A DNA stretch of 64,000 nt from Rhizobacter sp. Root1221 (GTDB lineage Bacteria > Pseudomonadota > Gammaproteobacteria > Burkholderiales > Burkholderiaceae_C): positions 41,809 through 105,808 of the forward strand of contig NZ_LMDI01000015.1 of the NCBI RefSeq assembly GCF_001425785.1. Reading direction: 5' to 3'. The notes under the pieces were generated by a model, which did not search any database, had not been told where the DNA came from, and was given only the letters and a program-made list of their open reading frames with translations. Shown here one piece after another: positions 48,895 to 57,128 of this stretch (position 1 is the stretch's first letter; each line of letters opens with the position of its first letter). The position numbers were made by a program, and so were the translations under genes.

Positions 48895-50589
48895 TCAGGC
48901 GGCCTTCGCGGTGGAGCGGCGGGCGGCGTTGGCGGCCGACTTGAAGGCGTCCAGGCCGACACGTTTGACCGTGTCGATGAACAGCTCGTTCGCGGCGCGC
49001 TGGTGGCGATAGGTTTCGATGACGGCTTCGATCACGTCGGGCACTTCGTCGGCCGCGAACGACGGGCCGATGACCTTGCCGGCGGCGGCTTCGCCGCTGA
49101 TGCGCGAACCGTCCGAGCCGCCCAGCGAGACCTGGTACCACTCCTTGCCGTCCTTGTCGACGCCGAGGATGCCGATGTGCCCGCTGTGGTGGTGGCCGCA
49201 CGAGTTGATGCAGCCGCTCATGTGCAGGTCGATGTCGCCGATGTCGTACAGCTCGTCGAGGTCGGCGAAGCGGTCGGCGATGGCGGCGGCGATGGGGATG
49301 GAGCGCGCGTTGGCCAGCGCGCAGAAGTCGCCGCCCGGGCAGTTGATCATGTCGGTCAGCAGGCCGATGTTGGGCGATGCGAACGACGCGGCCTTCGCGG
49401 CCTCCCACAGCGCGAACAGTTCGTCCTCGCGCACCCACGGCAGCACGAGGTTCTGGTCGTGCGAGACGCGGATCTCGCCTTCGCTGAAGCGGTCGGCGAG
49501 GTCGGCGGCATGGTCGAACTGGGCATCGGTGGCGTCACCGGGCGCCTGGCCCGCGCGCTTGAGCGACAGCGTGACGGCGCGGTAGCCGCTCACCTTGTGC
49601 GCGTGGACGTTGCGTTCGACCCAGCGCTTGAAGGCCACGGGCGCGTCGGCCGATACCTGGAAGTTCGAGGCGCGGGGCACCACGCCCTGGGGCACCACGA
49701 AGCTCTGCGCCACGCGGTCGAGTTCGGCCTGCGGGATCAGGTGGGCGTTGCCGTCCACGTCGTGTTCGAGGATGTTCTTGAACTCTTCCTCGACGTCGGC
49801 GATGAACTTCGGCCCCTCGGCTTTCACCAGGATCTTGATGCGTGCCTTGTACATGTTGTCGCGGCGGCCGTGGCGGTTGTACACGCGCACGATGGCCTCG
49901 ATGAACACGAGGATCTGCTGCCAGGGCAGGAATTCGCGGATCACGGTGCCCACGACCGGCGTGCGGCCCATGCCACCCCCGACCAGCACCTTGAAGCCCA
50001 CTTCGCCGGCTTCGTTCTTCAGCAGGTGCAGGCCGATGTCGTGCCAGGCCGTGGCGGCGCGGTCTTCCGTGGCACCGGAGACGGCGATCTTGAACTTGCG
50101 CGGCAGGAACGCGAATTCCGGGTGCAGCGTGCTCCACTGGCGCAGCACTTCGCAGTACGGGCGCGGGTCCACGATTTCATCGGGGGCGACGCCGGCGAAG
50201 CAGTCGGTGGTGGTGTTGCGGATGCAGTTGCCGCTGGTCTGGATGCCGTGCAGGTCCACCTCGGCCAACGCGTCCATCACGTCCGCGCTGCGGTCGAGCG
50301 GGATCCAGTTGTACTGGACGTTCTGGCGGGTGGTCAGGTGGGCGTAGCCCCGGTCGAAATCGCGTGCGATGCGGGCGAAGGCGCGGATCTGGTTCGAGGT
50401 CAGGTCGCCGTACGGAACTGCCACACGCAGCATGGGCGCGTGGCGCTGGACGTACCAGCCGTTTTGCAGGCGCAACGGGCGGAACTCGTCGTCGCCGAGC
50501 GTGCCGGCGAGGTTGCGCTCCAGCTGGTCCCGGTACTGGGCCGCGCGCTGCTTGACGAACTGGCGGTCGAAGGAGGTGTACTGGTACAT
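48895..50589 (-). CDS. cysI: Assimilatory sulfite reductase hemoprotein (nitrite/sulfite reductase family)
   Basis: This 564-residue enzyme reduces sulfite to sulfide with six electrons, using siroheme coupled to a [4Fe-4S] cluster. The nitrite/sulfite reductase halves are clear: YGDLTSNQIRAFARIARDFDRGYAHLTTRQNVQYNW in the first. The cluster ligands are NCPGGDFCALA and SGCINSCGHHH in the C-terminal third. An early sulfite-binding segment reads SGNCIRNTTTDCFAGV. Nitrite reductase is the alternative, but the position among cysDNH and SUMT favours sulfite. No flavoprotein subunit cysJ is nearby. Confidence 0.93.
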   Translation of the reverse strand: MYQYTSFDRQFVKQRAAQYRDQLERNLAGTLGDDEFRPLRLQNGWYVQRHAPMLRVAVPYGDLTSNQIRAFARIARDFDRGYAHLTTRQNVQYNWIPLDRSADVMDALAEVDLHGIQTSGNCIRNTTTDCFAGVAPDEIVDPRPYCEVLRQWSTLHPEFAFLPRKFKIAVSGATEDRAATAWHDIGLHLLKNEAGEVGFKVLVGGGMGRTPVVGTVIREFLPWQQILVFIEAIVRVYNRHGRRDNMYKARIKILVKAEGPKFIADVEEEFKNILEHDVDGNAHLIPQAELDRVAQSFVVPQGVVPRASNFQVSADAPVAFKRWVERNVHAHKVSGYRAVTLSLKRAGQAPGDATDAQFDHAADLADRFSEGEIRVSHDQNLVLPWVREDELFALWEAAKAASFASPNIGLLTDMINCPGGDFCALANARSIPIAAAIADRFADLDELYDIGDIDLHMSGCINSCGHHHSGHIGILGVDKDGKEWYQVSLGGSDGSRISGEAAAGKVIGPSFAADEVPDVIEAVIETYRHQRAANELFIDTVKRVGLDAFKSAANAARRSTAKAA

Positions 50590-50609
50590 CGTGCAGTGGT
50601 TCGTTGGTG

Positions 50610-51377
50610 TCAGGTGATGACCTTGAGGCCGGCGGTCACGAGCGAAATGCAGAGCAGCGCGCGGACCAGGCCATCAGGCATTCTCTTCGTGAGCTGGGCA
50701 CCGAGCCAGATGCCGGGCAGGGAACCCACCAGCAGCGCGGCCAGCAGGCCCCAGTTCACATGCCCCATTGTCGCGTGTCCGATGCCGGCCACGAGCGTGA
50801 GGGGAACGGCGTGCGCAATGTCGGTGCCGACCAGGCGGCGGGCTTCCATGCGCGGGTACAGCAACATGATGAGCGTGGCACCCACGGCACCCGCCCCGAT
50901 GGAACTCAGCGTGACCAGCACGCCCAGCAGCAGGCCGCTCAGCACCGTGAACACGGGGCGGCGGGATTCCGGGATCCAGCGCTCCAGTTTCAGGCCCACG
51001 TTGTGCCACACGCCCTTGAAGGCCACGGTGACCGCGGTGAGCAGCAGCGCGATGCCGAGGGCGAAGGTGAGGGTACTGGCCCAGCCCTTGGTGATGCCGG
51101 TGAGGTGCATCAGCGCCAGCGTGCCCAGCGACGCCGGGATGCTGCCGGCCAGCAGCAGCCCGGTGATGCGGTAGTCCACGTGGCCGTGCCGCTGGTGCGC
51201 CACGGCGCCGGATGTCTTGGTGATGGCCGCGAACCAGAGGTCGGTGCCGATGGCCACCGCCGGGTTCAGCTTGAATACGGTCAGCAGCAGCGGGGTCATC
51301 AGCGACCCGCCCCCCACGCCGGTCATGCCGACGATGGCGCCCACACCGAACCCACTCAAGATTGCTATCGGATCCAT
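50610..51377 (-). CDS. TauE/SafE family sulfite or sulfonate exporter-like permease
   Basis: This 255-residue inner-membrane protein has about eight hydrophobic segments. The TauE/SafE hallmarks are GFGVGAIVGMTGVGGGSLMTPLLL at the N-terminus and GAGAVGATLIMLLYPRM in the second half. Members move sulfur-containing anions such as sulfite, sulfonates or sulfate. As first gene of the cys operon, 20 bases before cysI, it may import sulfate or relieve sulfite stress; direction cannot be read from sequence. It has no homology to CysTWA importers, none of which are in the window. Confidence 0.9.
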   Translation of the reverse strand: MDPIAILSGFGVGAIVGMTGVGGGSLMTPLLLTVFKLNPAVAIGTDLWFAAITKTSGAVAHQRHGHVDYRITGLLLAGSIPASLGTLALMHLTGITKGWASTLTFALGIALLLTAVTVAFKGVWHNVGLKLERWIPESRRPVFTVLSGLLLGVLVTLSSIGAGAVGATLIMLLYPRMEARRLVGTDIAHAVPLTLVAGIGHATMGHVNWGLLAALLVGSLPGIWLGAQLTKRMPDGLVRALLCISLVTAGLKVIT

Positions 51378-51446
51378 CGCTCGCTTTGATCATTGCGGTA
51401 CCTCGCCCACGGCACAACAAAGCCCATGAACCGAACCGGAGGAGGG

Positions 51447-51482
51447 AATGTACAAAGCTTCTATATATATGCGAAGTACATT
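51447..51482. promoter_or_regulatory. AT-rich divergent promoter region with an AATGTAC/GTACATT dyad
   Basis: Between the cys operon and the patatin gene, AATGTAC (51447-51453) and GTACATT (51476-51482) form a 7-bp inverted repeat 22 bases apart, flanking TATATATA. The centre could hold -10 sequence for either direction. Its AT content stands out from the surroundings. The binding protein is unknown; CysB is one candidate because of the cys operon. Confidence 0.45.
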
Positions 51483-51536
51483 TTGGTTGATTGGTTATGC
51501 ATCTGGGTGATGAAGGCGAGGCTTCTACAATTTGGC

Positions 51537-52484
51537 ATGTCCCTGACCCGCTTGTTCCCGAATCGCTGGCGCCTCGCCGCCACCCTGTTCCTCACCGCCG
51601 CACTCGCGGCCTGCGAGACCGGCCCGACCGTGGTGCCCACGCCGGTGCCCGCCGCCAGTGCCCCGGCGATCCCGCCACCCGACCCGGTGGCGGTGCCTAA
51701 AGTACCGAAGCCCCCCCGCATCGGACTGGCACTCGGCGGTGGTGCCGCCCGCGGGTTTGCCCACATCGGCATCATCCAGGTGCTGGAGGAAAACGGCATC
51801 AAGCCCGACCTGGTGGTGGGTACGTCCGCCGGCAGCCTGGTGGCGGCGCTCTATGCCTCCGGCAAGAACGGCAATGCGCTTGCGGCCACCGCCCAGGGCA
51901 TGGATGAATCCATGTTCACCGACTGGGCGTTCCCCGGCCGCGGCATGATCCGCGGCGAGGCCCTCGCCCGGTTCGTGCGCGAGCAGACCGGCGGGCGCTC
52001 CATCGAGTCCATGAAGGTGCCGCTCGGCATCGTGGCCACCGACCTGGACAACGGCAACCCCATCCTGTTCCAGCGGGGCGACCCGGGGGTGGCGGTGCGG
52101 GCATCGAGCGCCGTGCCGGCGGTGTTCCAGCCGGTGAAGATCGGCACGCGGGAGTACGTGGACGGCGGACTGGTGTCGCCGGTGCCGGTGCGTTTCGCCC
52201 GCCAGATGGGCGCCGACCTGGTGATCGCGGTGGACATCTCGGCGGTGCCGGATGGCAACCCCACGAGCGACCCGATGCGCATGCTGCTGCAGACCTTCGC
52301 GATCATGGGCCGCAGCATCAACCAGTTCGAGCTGCGCGAGGCCGACCTGGTGCTTCGTCCGAAGCTGGCGGGGGTGTCGGGGGCGGACTTCACGTCGCGC
52401 GCCAAGTCGATCCAGGCGGGCCGGGCCGCGGCCACCGAGGCCTTGGCGGACTTGCGCAACCGCATCGCGGCGAAGACGCGCTGA
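51537..52484 (+). CDS. Patatin-like phospholipase lipoprotein
   Basis: This protein is 315 residues from the ATG at 51537. A lipoprotein signal (LAATLFLTAALAAC) ends in a lipobox Cys, followed by a Pro/Ala-rich linker (about 27-58). The patatin domain has the oxyanion motif LGGGAARGFAHIG, the nucleophile elbow GTSAGS and the catalytic Asp in VDGGLVSPVPV. It should act on lipids or acyl esters at the envelope. A TACAAT at 51526-51531 ends six bases before this ATG, so the mRNA could be leaderless; an upstream ATG at 51510 would then not be used. Confidence 0.88.
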   Translation: MSLTRLFPNRWRLAATLFLTAALAACETGPTVVPTPVPAASAPAIPPPDPVAVPKVPKPPRIGLALGGGAARGFAHIGIIQVLEENGIKPDLVVGTSAGSLVAALYASGKNGNALAATAQGMDESMFTDWAFPGRGMIRGEALARFVREQTGGRSIESMKVPLGIVATDLDNGNPILFQRGDPGVAVRASSAVPAVFQPVKIGTREYVDGGLVSPVPVRFARQMGADLVIAVDISAVPDGNPTSDPMRMLLQTFAIMGRSINQFELREADLVLRPKLAGVSGADFTSRAKSIQAGRAAATEALADLRNRIAAKTR

Positions 52485-52494
52485 ACGCCGACAA

Positions 52495-52526
52495 ACAAAA
52501 AGGGCCCCGTGTTGCCACGGGGCCCT
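52495..52526 (-). terminator. Rho-independent terminator of the phasin gene
   Basis: An 11-bp perfect stem (AGGGCCCCGTG paired with CACGGGGCCCT, TTGC loop) has an A-run on its plus-strand left side, which gives the U-tract on the minus strand. Confidence 0.85.
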
Positions 52527-52568
52527 GAAGATACCGGTCAGGTACCGAGAAGACAACCTTCAAAACAC

Positions 52569-52625
52569 CCGCGAGGAGTCACTCGCGGCATCTGTCTGAC
52601 AGGTTGCCCGGAAGGAAGTTCCGGG
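52569..52625 (-). other. Two hairpins in the phasin 3' untranslated region
   Basis: CCGCGAG pairs with CTCGCGG (52569-52588), and CCCGGAA pairs with TTCCGGG (52607-52625). With the terminator they make three consecutive stem-loops after the phasin stop. They may stabilise this typically abundant mRNA; a 3'-derived small RNA is a speculative alternative. Confidence 0.4.
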
Positions 52626-52645
52626 CTCGGTCCCGATTTATGGGA

Positions 52646-53200
52646 TCAGGCAGCGCGCTTGGCCTTGGCCGTGGCGGTCTGCGTGGCCTTGACGGCGCTG
52701 GTGGTCACGGCCTGGAAGTTGGCTTCGGCCACTTCGGCGGCTTGCTTGGCTGCCTTGTGCACGCTTTCGTAGGCGTTGTTCGCGGCGGCAACAGCCGACT
52801 TGACCAGCGCGACGGCGTTTTCGGTGCCGGCCGGGGCGTTCTTGACGGCGTTGTCGACCACCGACAGGAACTTCTTCTGGGCTTCCGAAGCCTGGGCTTC
52901 AGCGGCCTTGCTCAGGTCGGCGTTGGTGGCGGCAGCGATGTCGTAGACGTGGCGGCTGTAGGCGGCGGCCTTTTCGGCGGCGGGTTGCAGCAGGCCGGCT
53001 TGCAGGGCCAGCAGCTCTTGCGCATCCTTGGCGTTCAGGGCAGCTTGCGTGGTTTGGGCGACTTCACCCAGGGCAGCCTTGGCCACTTGCAGGTTCAGTT
53101 CGACCAGTTTCTCGACGCCTTCGAATGCCTTGCCAGTCAGGCCGAAGAGGGTTTCGATGTTGGCCTTGTGGGCGGCGACCAGTTGTTCTGCAGTCAGCAT
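52646..53200 (-). CDS. phaP: Phasin family protein (polyhydroxyalkanoate granule-associated)
   Basis: This 184-residue, Ala-rich, cysteine-free protein consists almost wholly of amphipathic helices. It matches the phasin family opening ([38 protein letters not shown]). Phasins coat polyhydroxyalkanoate granules and control their size. The ATG at 53200 is preceded by GGAG at the right distance; longer frames add a non-family extension. The upstream region carries CTGC-N3-GCAG sequences suggestive of PhaR control. The Lys/Ala-rich tail ([10 protein letters not shown]) is usual. Confidence 0.9.
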   Translation of the reverse strand: MLTAEQLVAAHKANIETLFGLTGKAFEGVEKLVELNLQVAKAALGEVAQTTQAALNAKDAQELLALQAGLLQPAAEKAAAYSRHVYDIAAATNADLSKAAEAQASEAQKKFLSVVDNAVKNAPAGTENAVALVKSAVAAANNAYESVHKAAKQAAEVAEANFQAVTTSAVKATQTATAKAKRAA

Positions 53201-53248
53201 GGTGAGATTCTCCAGTGTGTATCGTTCAGGAAGCTGATACAGCCTTTG

Positions 53249-53319
53249 CTGCGCTGCACCATGGACTGAAGTATTGCGCAGGAGACCGGCCATGACAACC
53301 CCTAATTGCTGCGTTGCAG
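53249..53319. promoter_or_regulatory. Possible PhaR binding sites upstream of the phasin gene
   Basis: CTGC-GTT-GCAG (53309-53319) is a perfect match to the CTGC-N3/4-GCAG pattern reported for the phasin repressor PhaR in Paracoccus. A second copy with one mismatch, CTGC-GCT-GCAC, lies at 53249-53259. The two are 60 bases apart and lie 50-120 bases upstream of the phasin ATG. Confidence 0.5.
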
Positions 53320-53370
53320 CATATTTAGGGTGCAAGTTCTAAAACCCGCAGGCGATGGAACAATGGTCAC

Positions 53371-53811
53371 ATGAGCACCCGACCCGAACCCGAGTCCCGC
53401 GCGGCCTACCGGCACTTCACGTCCCTCACCACCCGCTGGATGGACAACGACGCCTACGGCCACCTGAACAACGTGGTCTATTACAGCCTGTTCGACACGG
53501 CGGTGAACCAGTACCTCATCGAGGCGGGGGCGCTCGACGTCCGGCACAGCCCGGTCATCGGCCTGGTGGTCGAGACCCACTGCAACTTCTTCGCGTCCGT
53601 CGAATTCCCGCAGGCGGTCGAAGCGGGCCTGCGGGTCGCCCACCGGGGCAGTTCGAGCGTGCGCTACGAGATCGGCCTCTTTGCCGAGGGGCAACCGCTC
53701 AGCGCGGCGCGGGGGCACTTCGTGCACGTCTACGTGGACCGCACCACCCGCCGGCCGGCGGCGTTGCCCCCGGTGCTGTCCCAGGCCCTCGACGCGCTGG
53801 TGCCCGCATGA
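53371..53811 (+). CDS. Hotdog-fold acyl-CoA thioesterase
   Basis: This 146-residue protein belongs to the 4-hydroxybenzoyl-CoA thioesterase/YbgC type. The active-site helix region is TTRWMDNDAYGHLNNVVYYSLFD, with the catalytic Asp in WMDND. A later segment, HRGSSSVRYEIGLF, is also typical. The acyl-CoA substrate is unknown. Its stop overlaps the start of the following dehydrogenase gene by four bases (ATGA), so the two are co-translated. Confidence 0.9.
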   Translation: MSTRPEPESRAAYRHFTSLTTRWMDNDAYGHLNNVVYYSLFDTAVNQYLIEAGALDVRHSPVIGLVVETHCNFFASVEFPQAVEAGLRVAHRGSSSVRYEIGLFAEGQPLSAARGHFVHVYVDRTTRRPAALPPVLSQALDALVPA

Positions 53812-54812
53812 GCGCCCGTCCTGGCGTGCTCGTGGCACGGGCCGTGTTCGACGACGTCGTCGACCGCCTGCGTGTCCATTTCGACGTCGAGACCAACCCG
53901 TCCGACACGCCGTTTTCCAAGGCCGAACTGATCGCGCGACTGCAAGGCAAGCGCGGGGCCCTCACCACCGGGAGCGAACGCATCGATGCCGAGGTGCTGG
54001 GCGCCAACCCGCAGCTGCGCGTGGTCAGCAACATCGCGGTGGGTTACAACAACTTCGACGTGGCGGCATGTGACACCCACGGGGTGCTGGCCACGAACAC
54101 ACCCGACGTGCTGACCGAAACCACGGCCGATTTCGGTTTTGCGCTGATGATGGCCACGGCCAGGCGCATCGCCGAGTCCGAGCACTTCCTGCGGCGCGGC
54201 GAATGGAACAAGTGGTCGCTGACGATGTTCGCCGGGGCGGACGTGCACGGCGCCACGCTGGGCATCCTGGGCATGGGCCGCATCGGGCAGGCGATCGCGC
54301 GGCGCGGAGCACACGGTTTCGGCATGAAGGTGATCTACCACAACCGCTCGCGGCTCGACGCCACCACCGAGTCGGCGCTGAACGCGCGTTACGTGGGCAA
54401 GGCCGAATTGCTGCAGCAGGCCGACCACCTCGTGCTGGTGCTGCCGTATTCGGCCGAATCGCACCATGCCGTGGGCGCGGCCGAACTGGCGCTGATGAAA
54501 CCGACGGCCACGCTCACCAACATCGCCCGCGGGGGCATCGTGGACGACGCGGCGCTGGCACAGGCGCTGGCCGCGGGGCGAATCGCCGCCGCGGGGCTCG
54601 ACGTGTACGAAGGCGAACCGGCAGTGAACCCGGCGCTGCTGTCCGTGCCCAACGTGGTGCTCACCCCGCACATCGCCAGCGCCACGATCGCCACCCGCCG
54701 GGCCATGGCGAACCTGGCGGCCGATAACCTCATCGCCGGCCTGGGCTTCGGCCCCGACGCCGGCCGGCCGCCCACGCCCATCAACCCCGGGGTGCTGCCG
54801 CTGCGTCCCTGA
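53808..54812 (+). CDS. D-isomer-specific 2-hydroxyacid dehydrogenase (glyoxylate/hydroxypyruvate reductase type)
   Basis: This 334-residue NAD(P)H enzyme reduces 2-oxoacids such as glyoxylate or hydroxypyruvate. The Rossmann motif is LGILGMGRIGQAIARRG. Catalytic residues are in NIARGGIVDD (Arg), DVYEGEP (Glu) and TPHIASAT (His). NIAVGYNNFDV marks the substrate side. The exact substrate cannot be set; glyoxylate/hydroxypyruvate reductase (GhrB-like) is the closest assignment. It is coupled to the upstream thioesterase and converges on the ZIP gene only 4 bases away. Confidence 0.9.
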   Translation: MSARPGVLVARAVFDDVVDRLRVHFDVETNPSDTPFSKAELIARLQGKRGALTTGSERIDAEVLGANPQLRVVSNIAVGYNNFDVAACDTHGVLATNTPDVLTETTADFGFALMMATARRIAESEHFLRRGEWNKWSLTMFAGADVHGATLGILGMGRIGQAIARRGAHGFGMKVIYHNRSRLDATTESALNARYVGKAELLQQADHLVLVLPYSAESHHAVGAAELALMKPTATLTNIARGGIVDDAALAQALAAGRIAAAGLDVYEGEPAVNPALLSVPNVVLTPHIASATIATRRAMANLAADNLIAGLGFGPDAGRPPTPINPGVLPLRP

Positions 54813-54816
54813 CGGT

Positions 54817-55698
54817 TCAGCCGAGGGCGGTGTCCATCACCGTCATCAGGCAGAAACCGATCGCGAGGCCCATCGTCGCGGCCGTCTCGTGGCCGTTGCG
54901 GTGCGATTCGGGGATCACCTCGTGGCTCACGGCGAACAACATGGCACCCGCCGCCGCCGCGAGGCCCCACGGCAGCAGCGTGCCGAACGTGCCCACTGCC
55001 ACCGCGGCCACCAGCGCGAACACCGGTTCCACCAGGCCCGACGCCATGCCGATCAGCGCCGCCTTGCCGCGGCCCATGCCGGCCCCCACGAGGGCCAGCG
55101 CCACCACCAGGCCCTCGGGCACGTCCTGGATCGCGATGCCCATCGCCAGGCCGCTGGCGCCGGGCGCCCCGGCCCCGGCGGCCACCCCGACGGCCATGCC
55201 CTCGGGGATGTTGTGCAACACGATGGCGATGACAAACAGCAGCACACGCGCCGGCACTTGCGGGCGGGTGGCCTGGCCGTCGCTGTCGAAGTGGGCATGC
55301 GGCCAGGCGCGGTCGAGCCACAGCATGGCGAACACGCCGATCAGCACGCCGGCGCTCACCACGGCGCCCGAGCCCCATTTCGAATAGCCGAGGTCGCCCG
55401 CTGCGGCCAGCCCCGGCACCACGAGCGAGAACGCCGTGGCCGCGAGCATCACGCCGGCACCGAACCCGAGCATGCCGTCGGCGATGCGCACCGGGATGCT
55501 GCGGGTGATCAACACCGGGAACGCGCCCAGCGCGGTGGCCAGCGCACAGAGCAGGCCGCCCTGGAGGGCGCGCATCGCCTCGTCGCTCAGTGACCCCGGC
55601 AGGTGTTCGAAGGCCTGCAACCCCAGCAGCACGGCGCCCGTCAGCACGAGGGCGATGCCAGCCAGGCGGCGGGGGGAGGGGAGCGAAAGGGGCGGCAT
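54817..55698 (-). CDS. ZIP family divalent metal transporter
   Basis: This 293-residue inner-membrane protein has eight predicted helices. The metal-binding helices show VLHNIPEGMAVGVAAG and AIQDVPEGLVVALALVGAG, the HNxPEG-type signatures of ZIP proteins, and HEVIPESHR near the end. It should import zinc, iron or manganese; selectivity is unknown. The ATG at 55698 is chosen because earlier in-frame codons overlap the Fur-like site. That site, 29 bases upstream, suggests repression by metal. Confidence 0.88.
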   Translation of the reverse strand: MPPLSLPSPRRLAGIALVLTGAVLLGLQAFEHLPGSLSDEAMRALQGGLLCALATALGAFPVLITRSIPVRIADGMLGFGAGVMLAATAFSLVVPGLAAAGDLGYSKWGSGAVVSAGVLIGVFAMLWLDRAWPHAHFDSDGQATRPQVPARVLLFVIAIVLHNIPEGMAVGVAAGAGAPGASGLAMGIAIQDVPEGLVVALALVGAGMGRGKAALIGMASGLVEPVFALVAAVAVGTFGTLLPWGLAAAAGAMLFAVSHEVIPESHRNGHETAATMGLAIGFCLMTVMDTALG

Positions 55699-55725
55699 GT
55701 CGGGCTTCCTGTGTCGGACTGCCCT

Positions 55726-55745
55726 CATTCTCAATGAGAATCGTT
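55726..55745. promoter_or_regulatory. Fur-like box upstream of the ZIP transporter gene
   Basis: ATTCTCA-A-TGAGAAT (55727-55741) is a 7-1-7 palindrome followed by CGTT, giving AATGAGAATCGTT. This is close to Fur-box half-sites found at iron-regulated genes. It lies about 30 bases upstream of the ATG at 55698. A Zur or Mur site is an alternative. Confidence 0.55.
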
Positions 55746-55847
55746 CCTGTTTGAAGCCGCCTTTGGCTATGACCGGAATAGCCCGCAAGGAGGGCACGCC
55801 GAGGCGGTTGCTGGCAAACTCGGTTCATCGCCCGAACGGAGTCCGCG

Positions 55848-56090
55848 ATGCTCAGACCGCCCGCCCGCTACCTCGTGATCATCGACGCCGACGGCGCCCG
55901 CACCGCGTTGCTGTTCACCGACCAGTTCCAGGACGCCGGAGAGTTCGATGCGTCGTCCGAGGAGGTGGCTGTGATGGTCAGGGGCTTGCGGCCCGCGCTG
56001 ACCGCCACGGCCAGCGAGTGGGACCGCGCGCTGGCGGGCAGCAGCCGCCTGGACCGCCAGGCCGCCGAGGTCTACACGCTGGATGTGTGA
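55848..56090 (+). CDS. Small hypothetical protein (80 residues)
   Basis: I do not recognise this small soluble protein (MLRPPARYLVIIDADGARTA at the start). It looks like an alpha/beta fold, with an N-terminal strand YLVIIDADG and a helical C-terminal half, and no signal peptide. The coding frame has the strong third-position GC bias of real genes here. The ribosome binding site is weak (GGAG 9-12 bases upstream). It ends three bases before the convergent yjfF stop. Confidence 0.6.
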   Translation: MLRPPARYLVIIDADGARTALLFTDQFQDAGEFDASSEEVAVMVRGLRPALTATASEWDRALAGSSRLDRQAAEVYTLDV

Positions 56091-56093
56091 ATC

Positions 56094-57128
56094 TCAGCCG
56101 CCGGGTTTGGCCCGCGACTCGAACATCCGCTGCAGCACGCAGAACACGAACAGCAGCGCGCCGATCACGATCTTGGTCCACCAGGAGCTGAGGGTGCCGT
56201 CGAACATGATCAGCGTCTGGATCACGCCGAGGATCAGCACGCCGAACAGCGTGCCCACGAGGTAGCCCACACCCCCGGTCAGCAGCGTGCCGCCGATCAC
56301 CACGGCCGCGATGGCATCCAGTTCCAGGCCCACGGCGTGCAGGCCGTAGCCCGAGAGCATGTAGAACGTGAGCACCACGCCGGCCAGCGCCGAGCAGAAG
56401 CCGCTCAGCGTGTAGACACCCACCACGGTGGCCTTCACCGGCAGCCCCATCAGCACCGCCGAATTCTCGTTGCCACCCACCGCGTAGACGGTGCGCCCGA
56501 ACTGCGTGCAGTGGGCGATGAACACCCCCACGGCCACCACCACGATCGCGATCACCGCCCCGATGGACACCGACGCGTCGCCCCACACCGGGATGCGCAA
56601 TTGCGCGAGTTCCGAGTAACCGGCTTCGGTGATGCTGATGGAGTCGATGCTGATCAGGTAGCACAGGCCGCGGGCGAGGAACATGCCGGCCAGTGTCACG
56701 ATGAAGGGCTGCAGCCGGAACCGCTGGATCAGCACCCCCATCAGCGCCCCGAAACCGGTGCCCATCGCCAGCACCAGCGGGATGGCCACCCACGGGCTCC
56801 ACTGGTGGCGCTCGATGGCCCAGGCCAGCACCATCGTGGTGAGGGCGATCACGGAACCCACCGACAGGTCGATGCCGCCGGACAGGATCACGAACGTCAT
56901 GCCCACCGCGACGATGCAGAGGAACGCGTTGTCGATCAGCAGGTTCAGGAACACCTGCAGCGAAAAGAAGCCGGTGTACGAGACCGACCCCATCGTCATC
57001 ATCGCGACGAACAGCGAGATGGTGACGGCCAGCGGCAGGTACTTGCGGTCGAACTGCCAGGGGCGGGACCCACCCGGGGCCTGGGGAGTGACGCTGGGCA
57101 GCGGGGAAGAGGCCATGGGCGTGCTCAT
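56094..57128 (-). CDS. yjfF: Sugar ABC transporter permease (YjfF-like)
   Basis: This 344-residue permease of the ribose/galactofuranose class has about nine hydrophobic segments and the family motif GGIDLSVGSVIAL. The conserved VYAVGGNENSAVLMGLPV loop is present. The start at 57128 overlaps the ytfT stop by four bases. It is the last gene of the merged sugar-transport run. YjfF and YtfT would form a heterodimeric channel with the YtfR ATPase for a furanose sugar such as galactofuranose. Confidence 0.88.
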   Translation of the reverse strand: MSTPMASSPLPSVTPQAPGGSRPWQFDRKYLPLAVTISLFVAMMTMGSVSYTGFFSLQVFLNLLIDNAFLCIVAVGMTFVILSGGIDLSVGSVIALTTMVLAWAIERHQWSPWVAIPLVLAMGTGFGALMGVLIQRFRLQPFIVTLAGMFLARGLCYLISIDSISITEAGYSELAQLRIPVWGDASVSIGAVIAIVVVAVGVFIAHCTQFGRTVYAVGGNENSAVLMGLPVKATVVGVYTLSGFCSALAGVVLTFYMLSGYGLHAVGLELDAIAAVVIGGTLLTGGVGYLVGTLFGVLILGVIQTLIMFDGTLSSWWTKIVIGALLFVFCVLQRMFESRAKPGG

